A stretch of 64,000 nt of DNA from CABZJG01 sp902512685. GTDB lineage: Bacteria > Pseudomonadota > Alphaproteobacteria > Rhodobacterales > Rhodobacteraceae. Positions within the stretch are counted from its first letter, which is position 1. Every line of letters begins with the position of its first letter. The DNA lies in the NCBI GenBank assembly GCA_051201605.1, contig CP179201.1:930001-994000 (forward strand), given 5' to 3'. Shown here one piece after another: positions 17,466-25,712 of this stretch. The notes below the pieces were generated by a model that had not been told where the DNA came from, did not search any database, and saw nothing but the letters and a program-made list of their open reading frames with translations. The translations under genes were made by a program, and so were the position numbers.

Positions 17466-18205
17466 ATTTCGCCTCCAGACAAGGAAAGGGCTTGGCCCGT
17501 TACAGAACGTGCACCATCAGAACACAGCCAGACAGTCATTGCGGCCACTTCATCGGTTTGAATGAAACGCTTTTGCGGGTTTCCCGCGCGAAGGCTTTGG
17601 TAGGCAGCGTCCGCGCTCATACCAGTTTTTGCAATGATGTTCTTAACAGAACGTTCTAACAATGGGGTCTCGGTAAATCCTGGGCAAATAGAATTGACTG
17701 TGATGTCCGTGGAGGCCAATTCTAATGCGACAGCACGGGTTAGGCCAACAACCCCGTGTTTTGCAGCGCAATAGGCGCTGACATAGGGATACCCCTTTAA
17801 TCCGGCGGTTGAAGCAACCGCGATCAGGCGCCCCCATCCAGCAGTTTTCATATCTTGTAAGGCGGCCTGCCAAACATTGGCAACACCGATTAAATTGACG
17901 GCCAACATATCTTGCAATTGATCCGTTGACATTTTTGCAAAGGGAACGCTTTGCGCTGCGCCAGCATTTGCCACCACAGCGCTGATCGGCCCAAGACTGG
18001 CGCGGGCTTTTTCAAATGCGCTTGCCACAGCAGAGGGTTGGGTAACATCACAAAGCTGATACGGCAGGTTTTGCTTTTTAAGCGCGCTTTCACGGCGGCC
18101 CATAATGGTGACCTGCGCCCCGTTGGCGCTGAGCTCAGCTGCTATTGTTGCGCCAACGCCGCTTCCGCCGCCTGTGACAATGATATGTTTTCCTGCCAGT
18201 GTCAT
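17462..18205 (-). CDS. Short-chain dehydrogenase/reductase (3-hydroxyacyl-CoA dehydrogenase-like)
   Basis: This 247-residue classical SDR has the cofactor motif TGGGSGVGATIA at residues 11-22, the NAG motif and the catalytic set ASTAGLKGYPYVSAYCAAKHG (Ser, Tyr, Lys). The C-terminal CSDGARSVTGQALSLSGG is typical of hydroxyacyl/hydroxybutyrate dehydrogenases. The start overlaps the monooxygenase stop by four bases. It probably oxidises a hydroxylated CoA intermediate in the 2-aminobenzoyl-CoA pathway. Confidence 0.92.
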   Translation of the reverse strand: MTLAGKHIIVTGGGSGVGATIAAELSANGAQVTIMGRRESALKKQNLPYQLCDVTQPSAVASAFEKARASLGPISAVVANAGAAQSVPFAKMSTDQLQDMLAVNLIGVANVWQAALQDMKTAGWGRLIAVASTAGLKGYPYVSAYCAAKHGVVGLTRAVALELASTDITVNSICPGFTETPLLERSVKNIIAKTGMSADAAYQSLRAGNPQKRFIQTDEVAAMTVWLCSDGARSVTGQALSLSGGEI

Positions 18206-20496
18206 ACTCTAATCATTTCTGCTTCACGATCTGCCAACCTCCAGAGCTGATCACGACCCGCATGATAAGGCAATGGCCACGGTTCACTGCGTGAGCCTAT
18301 TTTAGAGCCCTCGCGCAACGTCCAATACGGATCTGCCAGATGCGGCCGCCCCACAGCCACAAGATCGGCGCGTCCCGCCATCAAAATTGAATTGGCATGA
18401 TCGGCCTCATAAATATTGCCAACCGCCATGGTTGCGATGCCGGTTTCATTGCGAATGCGATCCGAGAACGGGGTTTGAAACATCCGCCCATAAACCGGTT
18501 GCGCGTCTTTTGTTGTTTGACCTGCCGAGACGTCGATAATATCTGCGCCAGCTTCAAAAAAGGCCTTTGCAATCATCACGGCCTCATCTGGTGTTACGCC
18601 AGAGGCCCCAATCCAGTCATTGGCTGAAATGCGCACCGACATGGGCTTTTCTTTGGGCCAAACGCGGCGCATCGCATCAAAGACACGCAACGGAAAGCGC
18701 AAGCGGTTTTCCAAACTTCCGCCATACTCGTCAGTGCGGGTATTTGAGGCCGGAGATATGAACGAAGACAAAAGATACCCATGCGCCGCATGCAATTCAA
18801 TCATGTCAAAGCCGGCGCGCTCTGCCATCAAAGCCGAGGCGACAAATTGATCACAAATTTCGTCCATATCGGATGGAGTGGCCGCGCGCGGTGTGGCGTT
18901 GGCTTCGGACCAAGGGATCGCAGAGGCCGAGACTAAATCCCAATTGCCGGATGCCAAGGGTTCATCCATGCCTTGCCAGCCTAAATTGGTTGATCCCTTG
19001 CGACCGGCGTGCCCAATTTGGCAGCATATTTTGGCATCGGTTTCTTGGTGCACAAAATTAGCGAGCCTTTTCCAAGCTGTTTCATGTTCTGGGCGGTATA
19101 ACCCCGGGCAACCGGGGGTAATTCGGCCAGTGTCCGACACACAGGTCATTTCCGTGTAAACAAGTGCCGCCCCGCCTTTCGCGCGTTCGCCATAATGGAT
19201 CAGATGCCAATCTGTAGGACATCCGTCATCTGCTTTATATTGCGCCATGGGTGAGACAACGATCCGATTATTAAGCTGCATATCACGCAATTTATAGGGC
19301 GCAAACATCGGCGCGCGGACCGTTGCATCGGGGGCGACGCCGGCTTTTGTCTGAAACCATTTTTCAGCCGAGGTTAGCCAATCTTTATCCCGGAGCCGTA
19401 GATTTTCATGACTGATCCGTTGCGAGCGGGTCAGCAAAGAATAATTGAACTGCACCGGATCAAGATCAAGATACCGCTCGACCTGTTCAAACCATTCAAG
19501 CGAATTTCGGGCAGCGGATTGCAGGCGCAGCACTTCAAGCCGGCGCTCTTGTTGATAGCGTTCAAAAGCGGCATGAAGGTCGGGTTCAGAATGTAGATAA
19601 TTTGCCAGTGAGATCGCGCTATCAAAGGCAAGCCGTGAGCCTGATCCAATTGAGAAATGTCCGGTGGCTGCCGCATCCCCCATCAGGACAACATTTTCAT
19701 GATACCATTTTTCGCAGATCACGCGCGGAAAATTCATCCAAACCGCTGATCCGCGCAGATGTTCGGCGTTCGACATAAGATCATGGCCGCCCAGATGACG
19801 TGCAAAAATATTGCGGCATGTTTCTACAGTATCTTTCTTGCTCATGCTTTCAAAACCCCAGCGGTCCCAGGTGTCTTGCTGACATTCTACAATAAAGGTA
19901 GCAGTGGTTTCATCGAACTGGTAAACATGTGCCCATATCCAGCCATATTGGGTTTTTTCAAAGATAAACGTGAAGGCATCATCAAATTTCTGATGTGTGC
20001 CCAGCCAAATAAACTTACATTCTCGAATATCAATATCCGGTTTGAATTGGCTTTCATATTCCGCGCGAACACGCGAATTTATGCCATCACAGGCCACCAC
20101 CAGATCATAATCTTTTTGATAGCTTTTGACGCTTTCAAATTCAGTTGAGAACTTCATTTCAACGCCTAACTCATTGGCGCGCTGTTGGAGCAGCATCAAC
20201 ATCCTTTTGCGGCCGATACCTGCAAAGCCGTGGCCACCAGAAACGGTTCGAACACCGTCATGTACAACGGCGATATCATCCCAATAGGCAAAGTTATCAC
20301 GGATTAGTTCTGTGCTTTTGGGATCATTGATTTCTAAATTATCCAGAGCATCATCTGACAGGACGACACCCCATCCAAAGGTATCGTTGGGTTGGTTGCG
20401 TTCGATCACCACAACGTCATGCGCAGGATCTTTGAGCTTCATTGAGATGGCAAAATATAGCCCCGCAGGACCACCTCCCAAACATGCAACACGCAT
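18202..20496 (-). CDS. Bifunctional 2-aminobenzoyl-CoA (anthraniloyl/salicylyl-CoA type) monooxygenase/reductase
   Basis: This 764-residue fused flavoenzyme has two halves. Residues 1 to about 390 form a class A flavin monooxygenase with GGGPAG at 7-12, VIER and GDAAATGHFSIGSG. From about 395 onward it is an Old Yellow Enzyme-like reductase (MFAPYKLRDMQLNNRIVVSP, IGHAGRKGS, ELHAAHGYLLSSFISP, VAVGRPHLADP). This architecture and length match the aerobic 2-aminobenzoyl-CoA monooxygenase/reductase of Azoarcus and the salicylyl-CoA 5-hydroxylase fusions. The family hydroxylates the aryl-CoA ring and reduces it in one polypeptide. It heads a seven-gene minus-strand operon. Aminobenzoyl-CoA is the favoured substrate because of the RidA-type gene. 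Confidence 0.93.
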   Translation of the reverse strand: MRVACLGGGPAGLYFAISMKLKDPAHDVVVIERNQPNDTFGWGVVLSDDALDNLEINDPKSTELIRDNFAYWDDIAVVHDGVRTVSGGHGFAGIGRKRMLMLLQQRANELGVEMKFSTEFESVKSYQKDYDLVVACDGINSRVRAEYESQFKPDIDIRECKFIWLGTHQKFDDAFTFIFEKTQYGWIWAHVYQFDETTATFIVECQQDTWDRWGFESMSKKDTVETCRNIFARHLGGHDLMSNAEHLRGSAVWMNFPRVICEKWYHENVVLMGDAAATGHFSIGSGSRLAFDSAISLANYLHSEPDLHAAFERYQQERRLEVLRLQSAARNSLEWFEQVERYLDLDPVQFNYSLLTRSQRISHENLRLRDKDWLTSAEKWFQTKAGVAPDATVRAPMFAPYKLRDMQLNNRIVVSPMAQYKADDGCPTDWHLIHYGERAKGGAALVYTEMTCVSDTGRITPGCPGLYRPEHETAWKRLANFVHQETDAKICCQIGHAGRKGSTNLGWQGMDEPLASGNWDLVSASAIPWSEANATPRAATPSDMDEICDQFVASALMAERAGFDMIELHAAHGYLLSSFISPASNTRTDEYGGSLENRLRFPLRVFDAMRRVWPKEKPMSVRISANDWIGASGVTPDEAVMIAKAFFEAGADIIDVSAGQTTKDAQPVYGRMFQTPFSDRIRNETGIATMAVGNIYEADHANSILMAGRADLVAVGRPHLADPYWTLREGSKIGSRSEPWPLPYHAGRDQLWRLADREAEMIRV

Positions 20497-20672
20497 TCAA
20501 AACCTCCGTCTAATATATTCTTTAAAAATTTAGCTTTGCTGAAGATACACTAGATCATAAAGAGTATATTTCAAGGTTAAAATATTTAGCTTTAAAGGAA
20601 TTTAATTCTATCGCGATATAGCGCCGTCACTCCTGGTAAAATCTTACAACTAGTAAGCTGTTATTTTTATGG
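20497..20672 (-). promoter_or_regulatory. AT-rich promoter region of the 2-aminobenzoyl-CoA operon
   Basis: This region contains a 10-base direct repeat ATTTAGCTTT at 20528-20537 and 20584-20593, plus TTAAA-rich blocks. The repeats could be half-sites for the operon's MarR protein. No convincing -35/-10 pair was fixed. Confidence 0.35.
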
Positions 20673-21542
20673 TCAAAACGCGTCCCAAAGTCCGTTTTTT
20701 TCCAAGATGGATTTTAGCAAAACACAATCGTCTGTCATGATCCCATCGACGCCCAAATCAATGAGCCTTTGAATTTCATCGGCTTGATTTATGGTCCAAA
20801 CATGAATTTTCAGCCCCTTTGACTTTGCATAGACAAGAGTTTGAGGCGTGATCAATTTAATTCCGAAATAGCTGACGGGCAATTGTGCGCAGTTGGCGCG
20901 AATATTTCCCGGCAAGTTCAAAAGATGCTTTAGATAAAATCTGGCCACTCCGCCGGTGCCTAAGGACCGCGCCGGTGGGCTTTGTGATAAGGAAGATGTT
21001 ACCGCCTTTATCCGGCGCTGGTTGAAGCTGCCCACACAAAGTCTATCACAGGCATTCATCGAAGTTGCCAGTGCAATAAACGGACCGGTCGCCGACCAAG
21101 ACTTGATATCAATATTAAAATAGGCCTCCGGAAAGGCTTCAAAAAGCTCAGCCAGCTTTGGAATGGCATGCATTCCATTTATTCTGAGCTGATCAATATC
21201 TTGCGAGTGCACATTTTCAAATTTTCTGGGATCGCCAGTGGTGCGCTGTAAATGATCATCATGAAAACAATAAAGAACGCCGTCGCTTGACGATTGCACA
21301 TCTGTTTCAATAATCCGGTAGCCAAGCTCATGCGCGATCTGAAAGGCTGCATGCGTGTTTTCTGGGGCCAGTTGGTTTGCCCCGCGGTGCGCAAAGGCAA
21401 GGAATTTACGATCACGAATGAGCTGTGAAAAATTTGGTCTTTTATGGCCCACAGAACCCTCATACTGTAAAACAGAACACCTGACCGAAAGTGTTAATCT
21501 TTTCTGCAGGTCAGTCAAACCAAAGTGCGTTGCCCTTTGCAA
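20673..21542 (-). CDS. Glycerophosphodiester phosphodiesterase
   Basis: This protein of up to 289 residues has the GDPD hallmarks FAHRGANQLAPENT (His-Arg and Glu-Asn), ETDVQSSSDGV (metal-binding Glu-x-Asp) and the general-acid histidine in CFHDDHLQRTTG. The end shows HVWTINQ and LGVDGIMTDD. It hydrolyses glycerophosphodiesters to glycerol 3-phosphate and an alcohol. The start is uncertain: a GTG at 21452 with AGGG upstream would give a 259-residue protein beginning just before the domain, and no signal peptide is clear in either version. It is isolated from obvious functional partners. Confidence 0.88.
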   Translation of the reverse strand: MQRATHFGLTDLQKRLTLSVRCSVLQYEGSVGHKRPNFSQLIRDRKFLAFAHRGANQLAPENTHAAFQIAHELGYRIIETDVQSSSDGVLYCFHDDHLQRTTGDPRKFENVHSQDIDQLRINGMHAIPKLAELFEAFPEAYFNIDIKSWSATGPFIALATSMNACDRLCVGSFNQRRIKAVTSSLSQSPPARSLGTGGVARFYLKHLLNLPGNIRANCAQLPVSYFGIKLITPQTLVYAKSKGLKIHVWTINQADEIQRLIDLGVDGIMTDDCVLLKSILEKNGLWDAF

Positions 21543-21572
21543 TCGCCCTGCTGATCACTTTGCTTAGATAAA

Positions 21573-22706
21573 TTATTGCAGGCAGTTAATCAAAGCGGTC
21601 ACGTCATCGTGTGAATTATAATGCGCATGCGATACCCGGACGCGGCCATTGCGGATACTGCAAATAATGCGGTTTTCCGTCAATGAGGCCTCGGTCGCGC
21701 GCACATCGCAGTATGGGTTTTGCAGCGTCACAATATGCGGCGAAAATCCGGGACTTTCCGGGCTTTGAAAAGGCGCCCAACCAGAGCCTTCAAGCTTTGA
21801 AATCAGCGCCGTTGCAAGTTTTTGCGAATGCTCAAATATGTTGTTCAAGCCCAGCTTTAACAATTCATCGATCGAAGCATTGAGTCCAGCGGCGGTAATA
21901 TACGATAGGGTGGATTGGGTGTATTTAGATGCGGTTTTTGCCAGCTTTAAGTTTTTTGCGTCCATGTCAAAAGGGTTTTCACCGCCAAACCATCCAATAA
22001 ATGGAGGCTGTTTCTGCAACAGCTTATCAGACAGAACAGCAAAGGCAATTCCACCATGTCCACCGAGCCATTTATATCCGCTTGCAACGACAATATCGGC
22101 CTGCCAATCCCGCACGGATAGGGGCAGCGCGCCAGCCGCTTGGGTGATATCCACAGCCAGTTTTGCACCGACTTTTGATGTCGTTTTGTGCAGTTGGGTA
22201 ATATCCAGCTGGGTGCCGGTTGAGAATTGCACATAGCTCGCACAAACAGCAGCTGTTTGCGCATCTATTTGGTCAATGATTGCCGCAGTAAGGTTTTGCC
22301 CTGCCACCTCATCCACAAACACCATTTCACATCCATTGCTTTGGCAGGCGGCGATCCATGGTCTTGTAATGGCGGGAAAATCTGTTGAAACAACTATGAT
22401 TTTCGACTTTGGCCTGGGATCGAAAAGCATGGGCAGTTGAGCCAGTATTTCACTGGCGCTGGAAACAATAGCAAGGTTTTTAGGCGCACAGCCGATCAAA
22501 CGGGATACGTTGGTGCGAAGTGGCCGCAAAAATGCAGCCTCTTGTGCGTCGGACATGTATAAATTTCCATGCCGCGCTGTGGTGTCAAGAAACCCATGCA
22601 TGGCTGCAACTGCCGGATCACCAATCAATCCAAGCGAGGCTTGGTTGAGGTAACTATGTGTCGTCAGGCAGGGATAATCCAACCTATTGGAAAGGGCCTT
22701 TTGCAT
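21573..22706 (-). CDS. Class V aminotransferase-fold PLP enzyme
   Basis: This 377-residue PLP-dependent enzyme of the cysteine desulfurase/kynureninase superfamily has VDITQAAGALPL and the Schiff-base lysine motif VVASGYKWLGGHGG. A desulfurase-type active-site Cys loop is not evident. The C-terminal substrate domain ends with RVRVSHAHYNSHDDV. It may be a transaminase, lyase or epimerase. The class V domain of the fusion at 38894-40900 shares its layout (VDITQAAG, then S-x-x-KW). The specific reaction is unknown. Confidence 0.88.
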   Translation of the reverse strand: MQKALSNRLDYPCLTTHSYLNQASLGLIGDPAVAAMHGFLDTTARHGNLYMSDAQEAAFLRPLRTNVSRLIGCAPKNLAIVSSASEILAQLPMLFDPRPKSKIIVVSTDFPAITRPWIAACQSNGCEMVFVDEVAGQNLTAAIIDQIDAQTAAVCASYVQFSTGTQLDITQLHKTTSKVGAKLAVDITQAAGALPLSVRDWQADIVVASGYKWLGGHGGIAFAVLSDKLLQKQPPFIGWFGGENPFDMDAKNLKLAKTASKYTQSTLSYITAAGLNASIDELLKLGLNNIFEHSQKLATALISKLEGSGWAPFQSPESPGFSPHIVTLQNPYCDVRATEASLTENRIICSIRNGRVRVSHAHYNSHDDVTALINCLQ

Positions 22707-22786
22707 TGCGGCATCTCGCGGTTCATGTCCAAATGCAGTTTATTGAGTTTTACGCATTAGGCAAATACCCATCTGTCAGTATGGGG

Positions 22787-23308
22787 CTATCTGTTCTGCC
22801 AAGTGCTTTGCGTCATTTCGTATTTCTCGACCGTTTCACCCTCAATCACCACTGGACCGAGGGGTTCAAAATTGAGGTTTTCAAGGATCTGGATCGATGC
22901 GCTGTTTGCTTTGAACGCAAGGGCCACAACACGATCAAGTTTCAGCGTGTTTAAGCCATAATCCAATACGGCCTTAGCCGCTTCAAAGCCATAACCTTGC
23001 CCCCAATATCCGGGCGCATAGCGGTAGCCAAAATCAAGGCCATAGCTGGTCGCACGAAAACCGCACATGCCCATAAGCAGGCCGCTTTCGCGATGTCGAA
23101 CCGCATAGCGCCCAAATCCATTTGTGCGGTAGCTTTCGATAATCTCATCAATATAAGCATCCGCGTCTTTTGGTCTTAGGGGTTGGCCATCAATGTATTT
23201 CCGGACCTCTGCGCTTGCTTCGATAGTGCGCCAGACTTCTTTATCACTTGGTGAAAAAGCGTTGATAACCAGCCGTTCGGTTTCTAAATGCATTTTAATA
23301 GTTTTCAA
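22787..23308 (-). CDS. GNAT family N-acetyltransferase (RimJ/RimL type)
   Basis: This 173-residue acetyltransferase has the opening LETERLVINAFSPSD typical of RimJ/L-like GNATs. It also has FGYRYAPGYWGQGYGFEAAKA, containing the acetyl-CoA binding QGYG loop, followed by VVALAFKANSASIQILENLNF. It transfers acetyl groups to an amine, perhaps a protein N-terminus or a small molecule. It sits between the aminotransferase gene and the cyclic-nucleotide-domain gene on the same strand. Confidence 0.92.
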   Translation of the reverse strand: MKTIKMHLETERLVINAFSPSDKEVWRTIEASAEVRKYIDGQPLRPKDADAYIDEIIESYRTNGFGRYAVRHRESGLLMGMCGFRATSYGLDFGYRYAPGYWGQGYGFEAAKAVLDYGLNTLKLDRVVALAFKANSASIQILENLNFEPLGPVVIEGETVEKYEMTQSTWQNR

Positions 23309-23324
23309 AATTCAGCTGCCAAAA

Positions 23325-23699
23325 TTATTTAGGCTTTAAAGACTTATAAATCTGTAATTCATCCCAAAGCGCTTCATATTTTCGGCTGGTTTCACTAAGC
23401 CGAAGCGCCAAGGCGCGGATAATGCCTTTGATGGCTGGATCAGTTGTTTTAAGTTTGGTTTCAATCGTACTGTTATCAATATGCATTAAAGAGCAATCGG
23501 TTTTTGCCCTTGCTGTGACGCTGCGATTTTCGGCTAGAATTTCACTGATTTCGCCAAAAATTTCGCCTTCATTCAAGGTTGCAAGCGCCACACCATTTTT
23601 TGTCAATATTTCAATGGATCCACTGTGAATAATAAATATACTCTTAGGTTTATCCTGAGCTTTATAAATTATATCACCAGATTTGTGCATGCTAATCAT
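23325..23699 (-). CDS. Small cyclic nucleotide-binding (CAP-ED) domain protein
   Basis: This 124-residue product is essentially one CAP-effector domain: SIFIIHSGSIEIL, LNEGEIFGEIS (the phosphate-binding cassette region) and TARAKTDCSLMHID. The usual Arg-Ser/Thr of the cAMP cassette reads SVTARA, so ligand binding is plausible but untested. A helical tail (ALALRLSETSRKYEAL) follows and no DNA-binding domain is present. It could be a stand-alone sensor or a binding partner. Confidence 0.85.
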   Translation of the reverse strand: MISMHKSGDIIYKAQDKPKSIFIIHSGSIEILTKNGVALATLNEGEIFGEISEILAENRSVTARAKTDCSLMHIDNSTIETKLKTTDPAIKGIIRALALRLSETSRKYEALWDELQIYKSLKPK

Positions 23700-23920
23700 G
23701 AGTGTTCATCTTTTTGCAATCCCAGATTAATATAGAAATATAGGCGTGATTAACTTGATATCCATTATAGGCGTTGAGAGGGAATTTGTCTAATCTTGGC
23801 ATTAGTTGATCAAACCACTTACCATAATTATTCTAAGTAAATTCAAAGCCCGGTTGCTTTAATAACTTAGATCATAGTGCTTTTTTATGTTTTGGATAAA
23901 ATCGAATTTAAATCCTGCAA

Positions 23921-23949
23921 AGAAAAAGGCTGGGTTAAAAAACCCAGCC
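23921..23949 (-). terminator. Rho-independent terminator
   Basis: Nine-base arms GGCTGGGTT and AACCCAGCC (23928-23936 and 23941-23949) with a 4-base loop are followed on the minus strand by TTTTTCT. The T-tract is on the minus side only, so it ends minus-strand transcripts. Confidence 0.75.
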
Positions 23950-24000
23950 AAAGTCGACCTTCAGGGAGAAATCACTATAGGAGGAGTGACTATATCGTTT
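23921..24000 (-). ncRNA. Candidate small RNA with a CCUCCU hairpin loop and intrinsic terminator
   Basis: Read on the minus strand, a 5-bp stem TCACT/AGTGA (23989-23972) displays the loop CCTCCTAT. A CTCCC stretch follows, and then a strong terminator. Alphaproteobacterial small RNAs of the CcsR (cuckoo) and alpha-r14 types present CCUCCU anti-Shine-Dalgarno loops in just this way. The 5' end is unknown; the RNA may be processed from the transcript of the broken gene at 24079-24384. The strand and function are inferred from structure only. Confidence 0.45.
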
Positions 24001-24078
24001 AAACGAAGAACAGCTCGGTTTGGATCAAAGTTAATCCATTAAAACAGCATTTTATTGCCCAATAAAAATACATTGCTC

Positions 24079-24384
24079 TTATAAATAGGACGCAAGATCA
24101 ATATCGGGGCCGGAAAATGAATGGAACGATTCTCCATCATCATATGGTTCTACATATTCCCGCATTAAATCACTGGTCTTTAAATCTCTATTCATCACAT
24201 TTATGAAGGCATCAACCGTTTACCAAACACAAAAAAACGCATATTCACCTGTGCCCAAATCTATTAGACCGTGGTGAAGGCAATTATCGTAGGGATATTC
24301 GTGTATATAATCGGTCAGAGCTTTAGACATCCTGTCGGTTTGGCCTTCTTTTGGGCGAAACCGCATGCAATTCATCATCGACAT
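24079..24384 (-). pseudogene. Small gene interrupted by an in-frame TAA (possible dimeric alpha-beta barrel protein)
   Basis: A frame of 101 sense and interrupted codons starts at 24384 with a good GAGGTGG ribosome binding site and ends at TAA 24079. It is broken by a single TAA at 24220-24222 (codon 55). The frame after the stop stays protein-like (TVDAFINVMNRDLKTSDLMR, then EPYDDGESFHSF), which suggests recent inactivation. The size and pattern vaguely recall antibiotic-biosynthesis-monooxygenase or stress-type alpha-beta barrels, but the family was not recognised with confidence. A truncated 54-residue product would be made if it is expressed. Confidence 0.6.
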
Positions 24385-24505
24385 TTAACCACCTCAAAAT
24401 CATAAAAGTAATACAAGATGAATTAAAAAGGTGAAGTCCCTTAAGAGTTTTTAACTGCTGTTTCAGCAGCGCTAAATCAATAAAGATGCTTAGCTCTGCC
24501 GCGCT

Positions 24506-25117
24506 TTATGGCGCGACAGGGATAGCTTTCGCAAAGGCATCCAATTCTAGAAGTTTTGCGTTGATCCGGGTGATCTTAGGCATAGAAGAAAGATCAACAT
24601 TCCATCTATTGGCATTGTAAATCTGTGGCACAAGACAGATGTCGGCAAGTGTCACCTGATCGCCATAGCAATAGTGATCATTGCCAAGCATGGCTTCAAA
24701 TGCAGCCAGACCGGGCGTAATAAATTCAATCATCCAGTCCTGAATTTTAAGGGTTCCCCCCGAATTTTCAGTGACGAATTTAGCCACTTTCAAGTTGCAA
24801 ACCGGATGAATTTCCATGGCTAATGCATAAGCCAAAGCACGCACTCGTGCCCGGCCGATCGGGTCTTTGGGTAAAAAACCCAAAGAGCGTGTTTCATCCA
24901 AGTATTCAATAATCGCCAAAGACTGTGTCAGGCTAATCTCGTCAATTTCAAGCACCGGCACCAGGCCTTGGGGATTGCGGCTTAGATGTTCGGGCGAGCT
25001 CTGAGCGCCCTGGACAAGGTCGATGGGTATATTTTGCCACTGTACACCTGCAAGCCCCAAGGCTATGCGCACCCGGTAACTTGCAGAAGATCGCCAATAG
25101 TCAAATAGATTGATCAT
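24506..25117 (-). CDS. maiA: Maleylacetoacetate isomerase (zeta-class glutathione transferase)
   Basis: This 203-residue zeta-class GST has the active-site motif SSASYRVRIAL at residues 10-20 and the glutathione-binding region GLVPVLEIDEISLTQSLAIIEYL. It isomerises maleylacetoacetate to fumarylacetoacetate using glutathione, between homogentisate dioxygenase and fumarylacetoacetase. The start overlaps the marR-type stop by four bases. Both are divergent from hmgA-fahA, completing the homogentisate pathway at one locus. Confidence 0.94.
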   Translation of the reverse strand: MINLFDYWRSSASYRVRIALGLAGVQWQNIPIDLVQGAQSSPEHLSRNPQGLVPVLEIDEISLTQSLAIIEYLDETRSLGFLPKDPIGRARVRALAYALAMEIHPVCNLKVAKFVTENSGGTLKIQDWMIEFITPGLAAFEAMLGNDHYCYGDQVTLADICLVPQIYNANRWNVDLSSMPKITRINAKLLELDAFAKAIPVAP

Positions 25118-25551
25118 TTCTGATCCTCCAGAATTTTATCCAAACCAGCCTCAAGACCTTTGAAAGCTTTGCCCAAGCGGGTTTCAATTTCCTGCTGAAA
25201 GTGGTCGGCCAACGGCAGCAGGTCAGTCATGAGGTTTTGGCCTTTGGATGTCAGGTGCAAATGCAGCAAACGGCGATCGGTTTTGTTAATCTGCTTTGAG
25301 ATGTATCCTGCCTGTTCAAGCCGTTTGGCAGCGCGGCTTACTTTTGATTTTTCCATTGCGACACGCGCTTCGATATCGCGAATGGAAGTGCCGTCAGATT
25401 GGGAAATATGGACAAGCACCCGCCATTCGGGGTTTGAGATGCCAAATTGATCACGATATTGGCGGGCAAAAGCATCAGAAAGCTTTTGTGCCGCAACAGT
25501 CAGACGATAGGCACTAAATCCGGCCAAATCAAAGGGGGGCAATTGGTTCAT
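25114..25551 (-). CDS. MarR-family regulator of the homogentisate genes
   Basis: This 145-residue MarR protein has a recognition region SDGTSIRDIEARVAMEKSKV and a wing NKTDRRLLHLHLTSKG. It is divergent from hmgA and co-oriented with maiA. Two symmetric GTTGCA-NN-TGCAA elements lie in the shared promoter, one between the hmgA -35 and -10 boxes, so it is the probable repressor of the homogentisate pathway and of itself. Release by homogentisate or a later intermediate is inferred from family behaviour. Confidence 0.92.
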   Translation of the reverse strand: MNQLPPFDLAGFSAYRLTVAAQKLSDAFARQYRDQFGISNPEWRVLVHISQSDGTSIRDIEARVAMEKSKVSRAAKRLEQAGYISKQINKTDRRLLHLHLTSKGQNLMTDLLPLADHFQQEIETRLGKAFKGLEAGLDKILEDQK

Positions 25552-25613
25552 TCTACCTCACGGTACAGTTGGCTTGAGAAAATCCCTCAATACTCTCCTT
25601 TAAACGTAAAGTC

Positions 25614-25663
25614 GTTGCAAATGCAACTAATTCCTTGACATCGTTGCATATGCAATAAATGAT
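25614..25663. promoter_or_regulatory. hmgA promoter with two MarR-type operators
   Basis: Site 1 is GTTGCA-AA-TGCAAC (25614-25627), with perfect arms. Site 2 is GTTGCA-TA-TGCAAT (25643-25656), with one mismatch. The centres are 29 bases apart, near three helical turns. The -35 TTGACA (25635-25640) and a -10 AATGAT (25658-25663), with 17-base spacing, flank site 2, so binding there should block RNA polymerase. Confidence 0.7.
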
Positions 25664-25712
25664 GCCGAGCATAGACTAGCACTTTTAGCGTTACGAGACC
25701 GGAGAAATTTTC

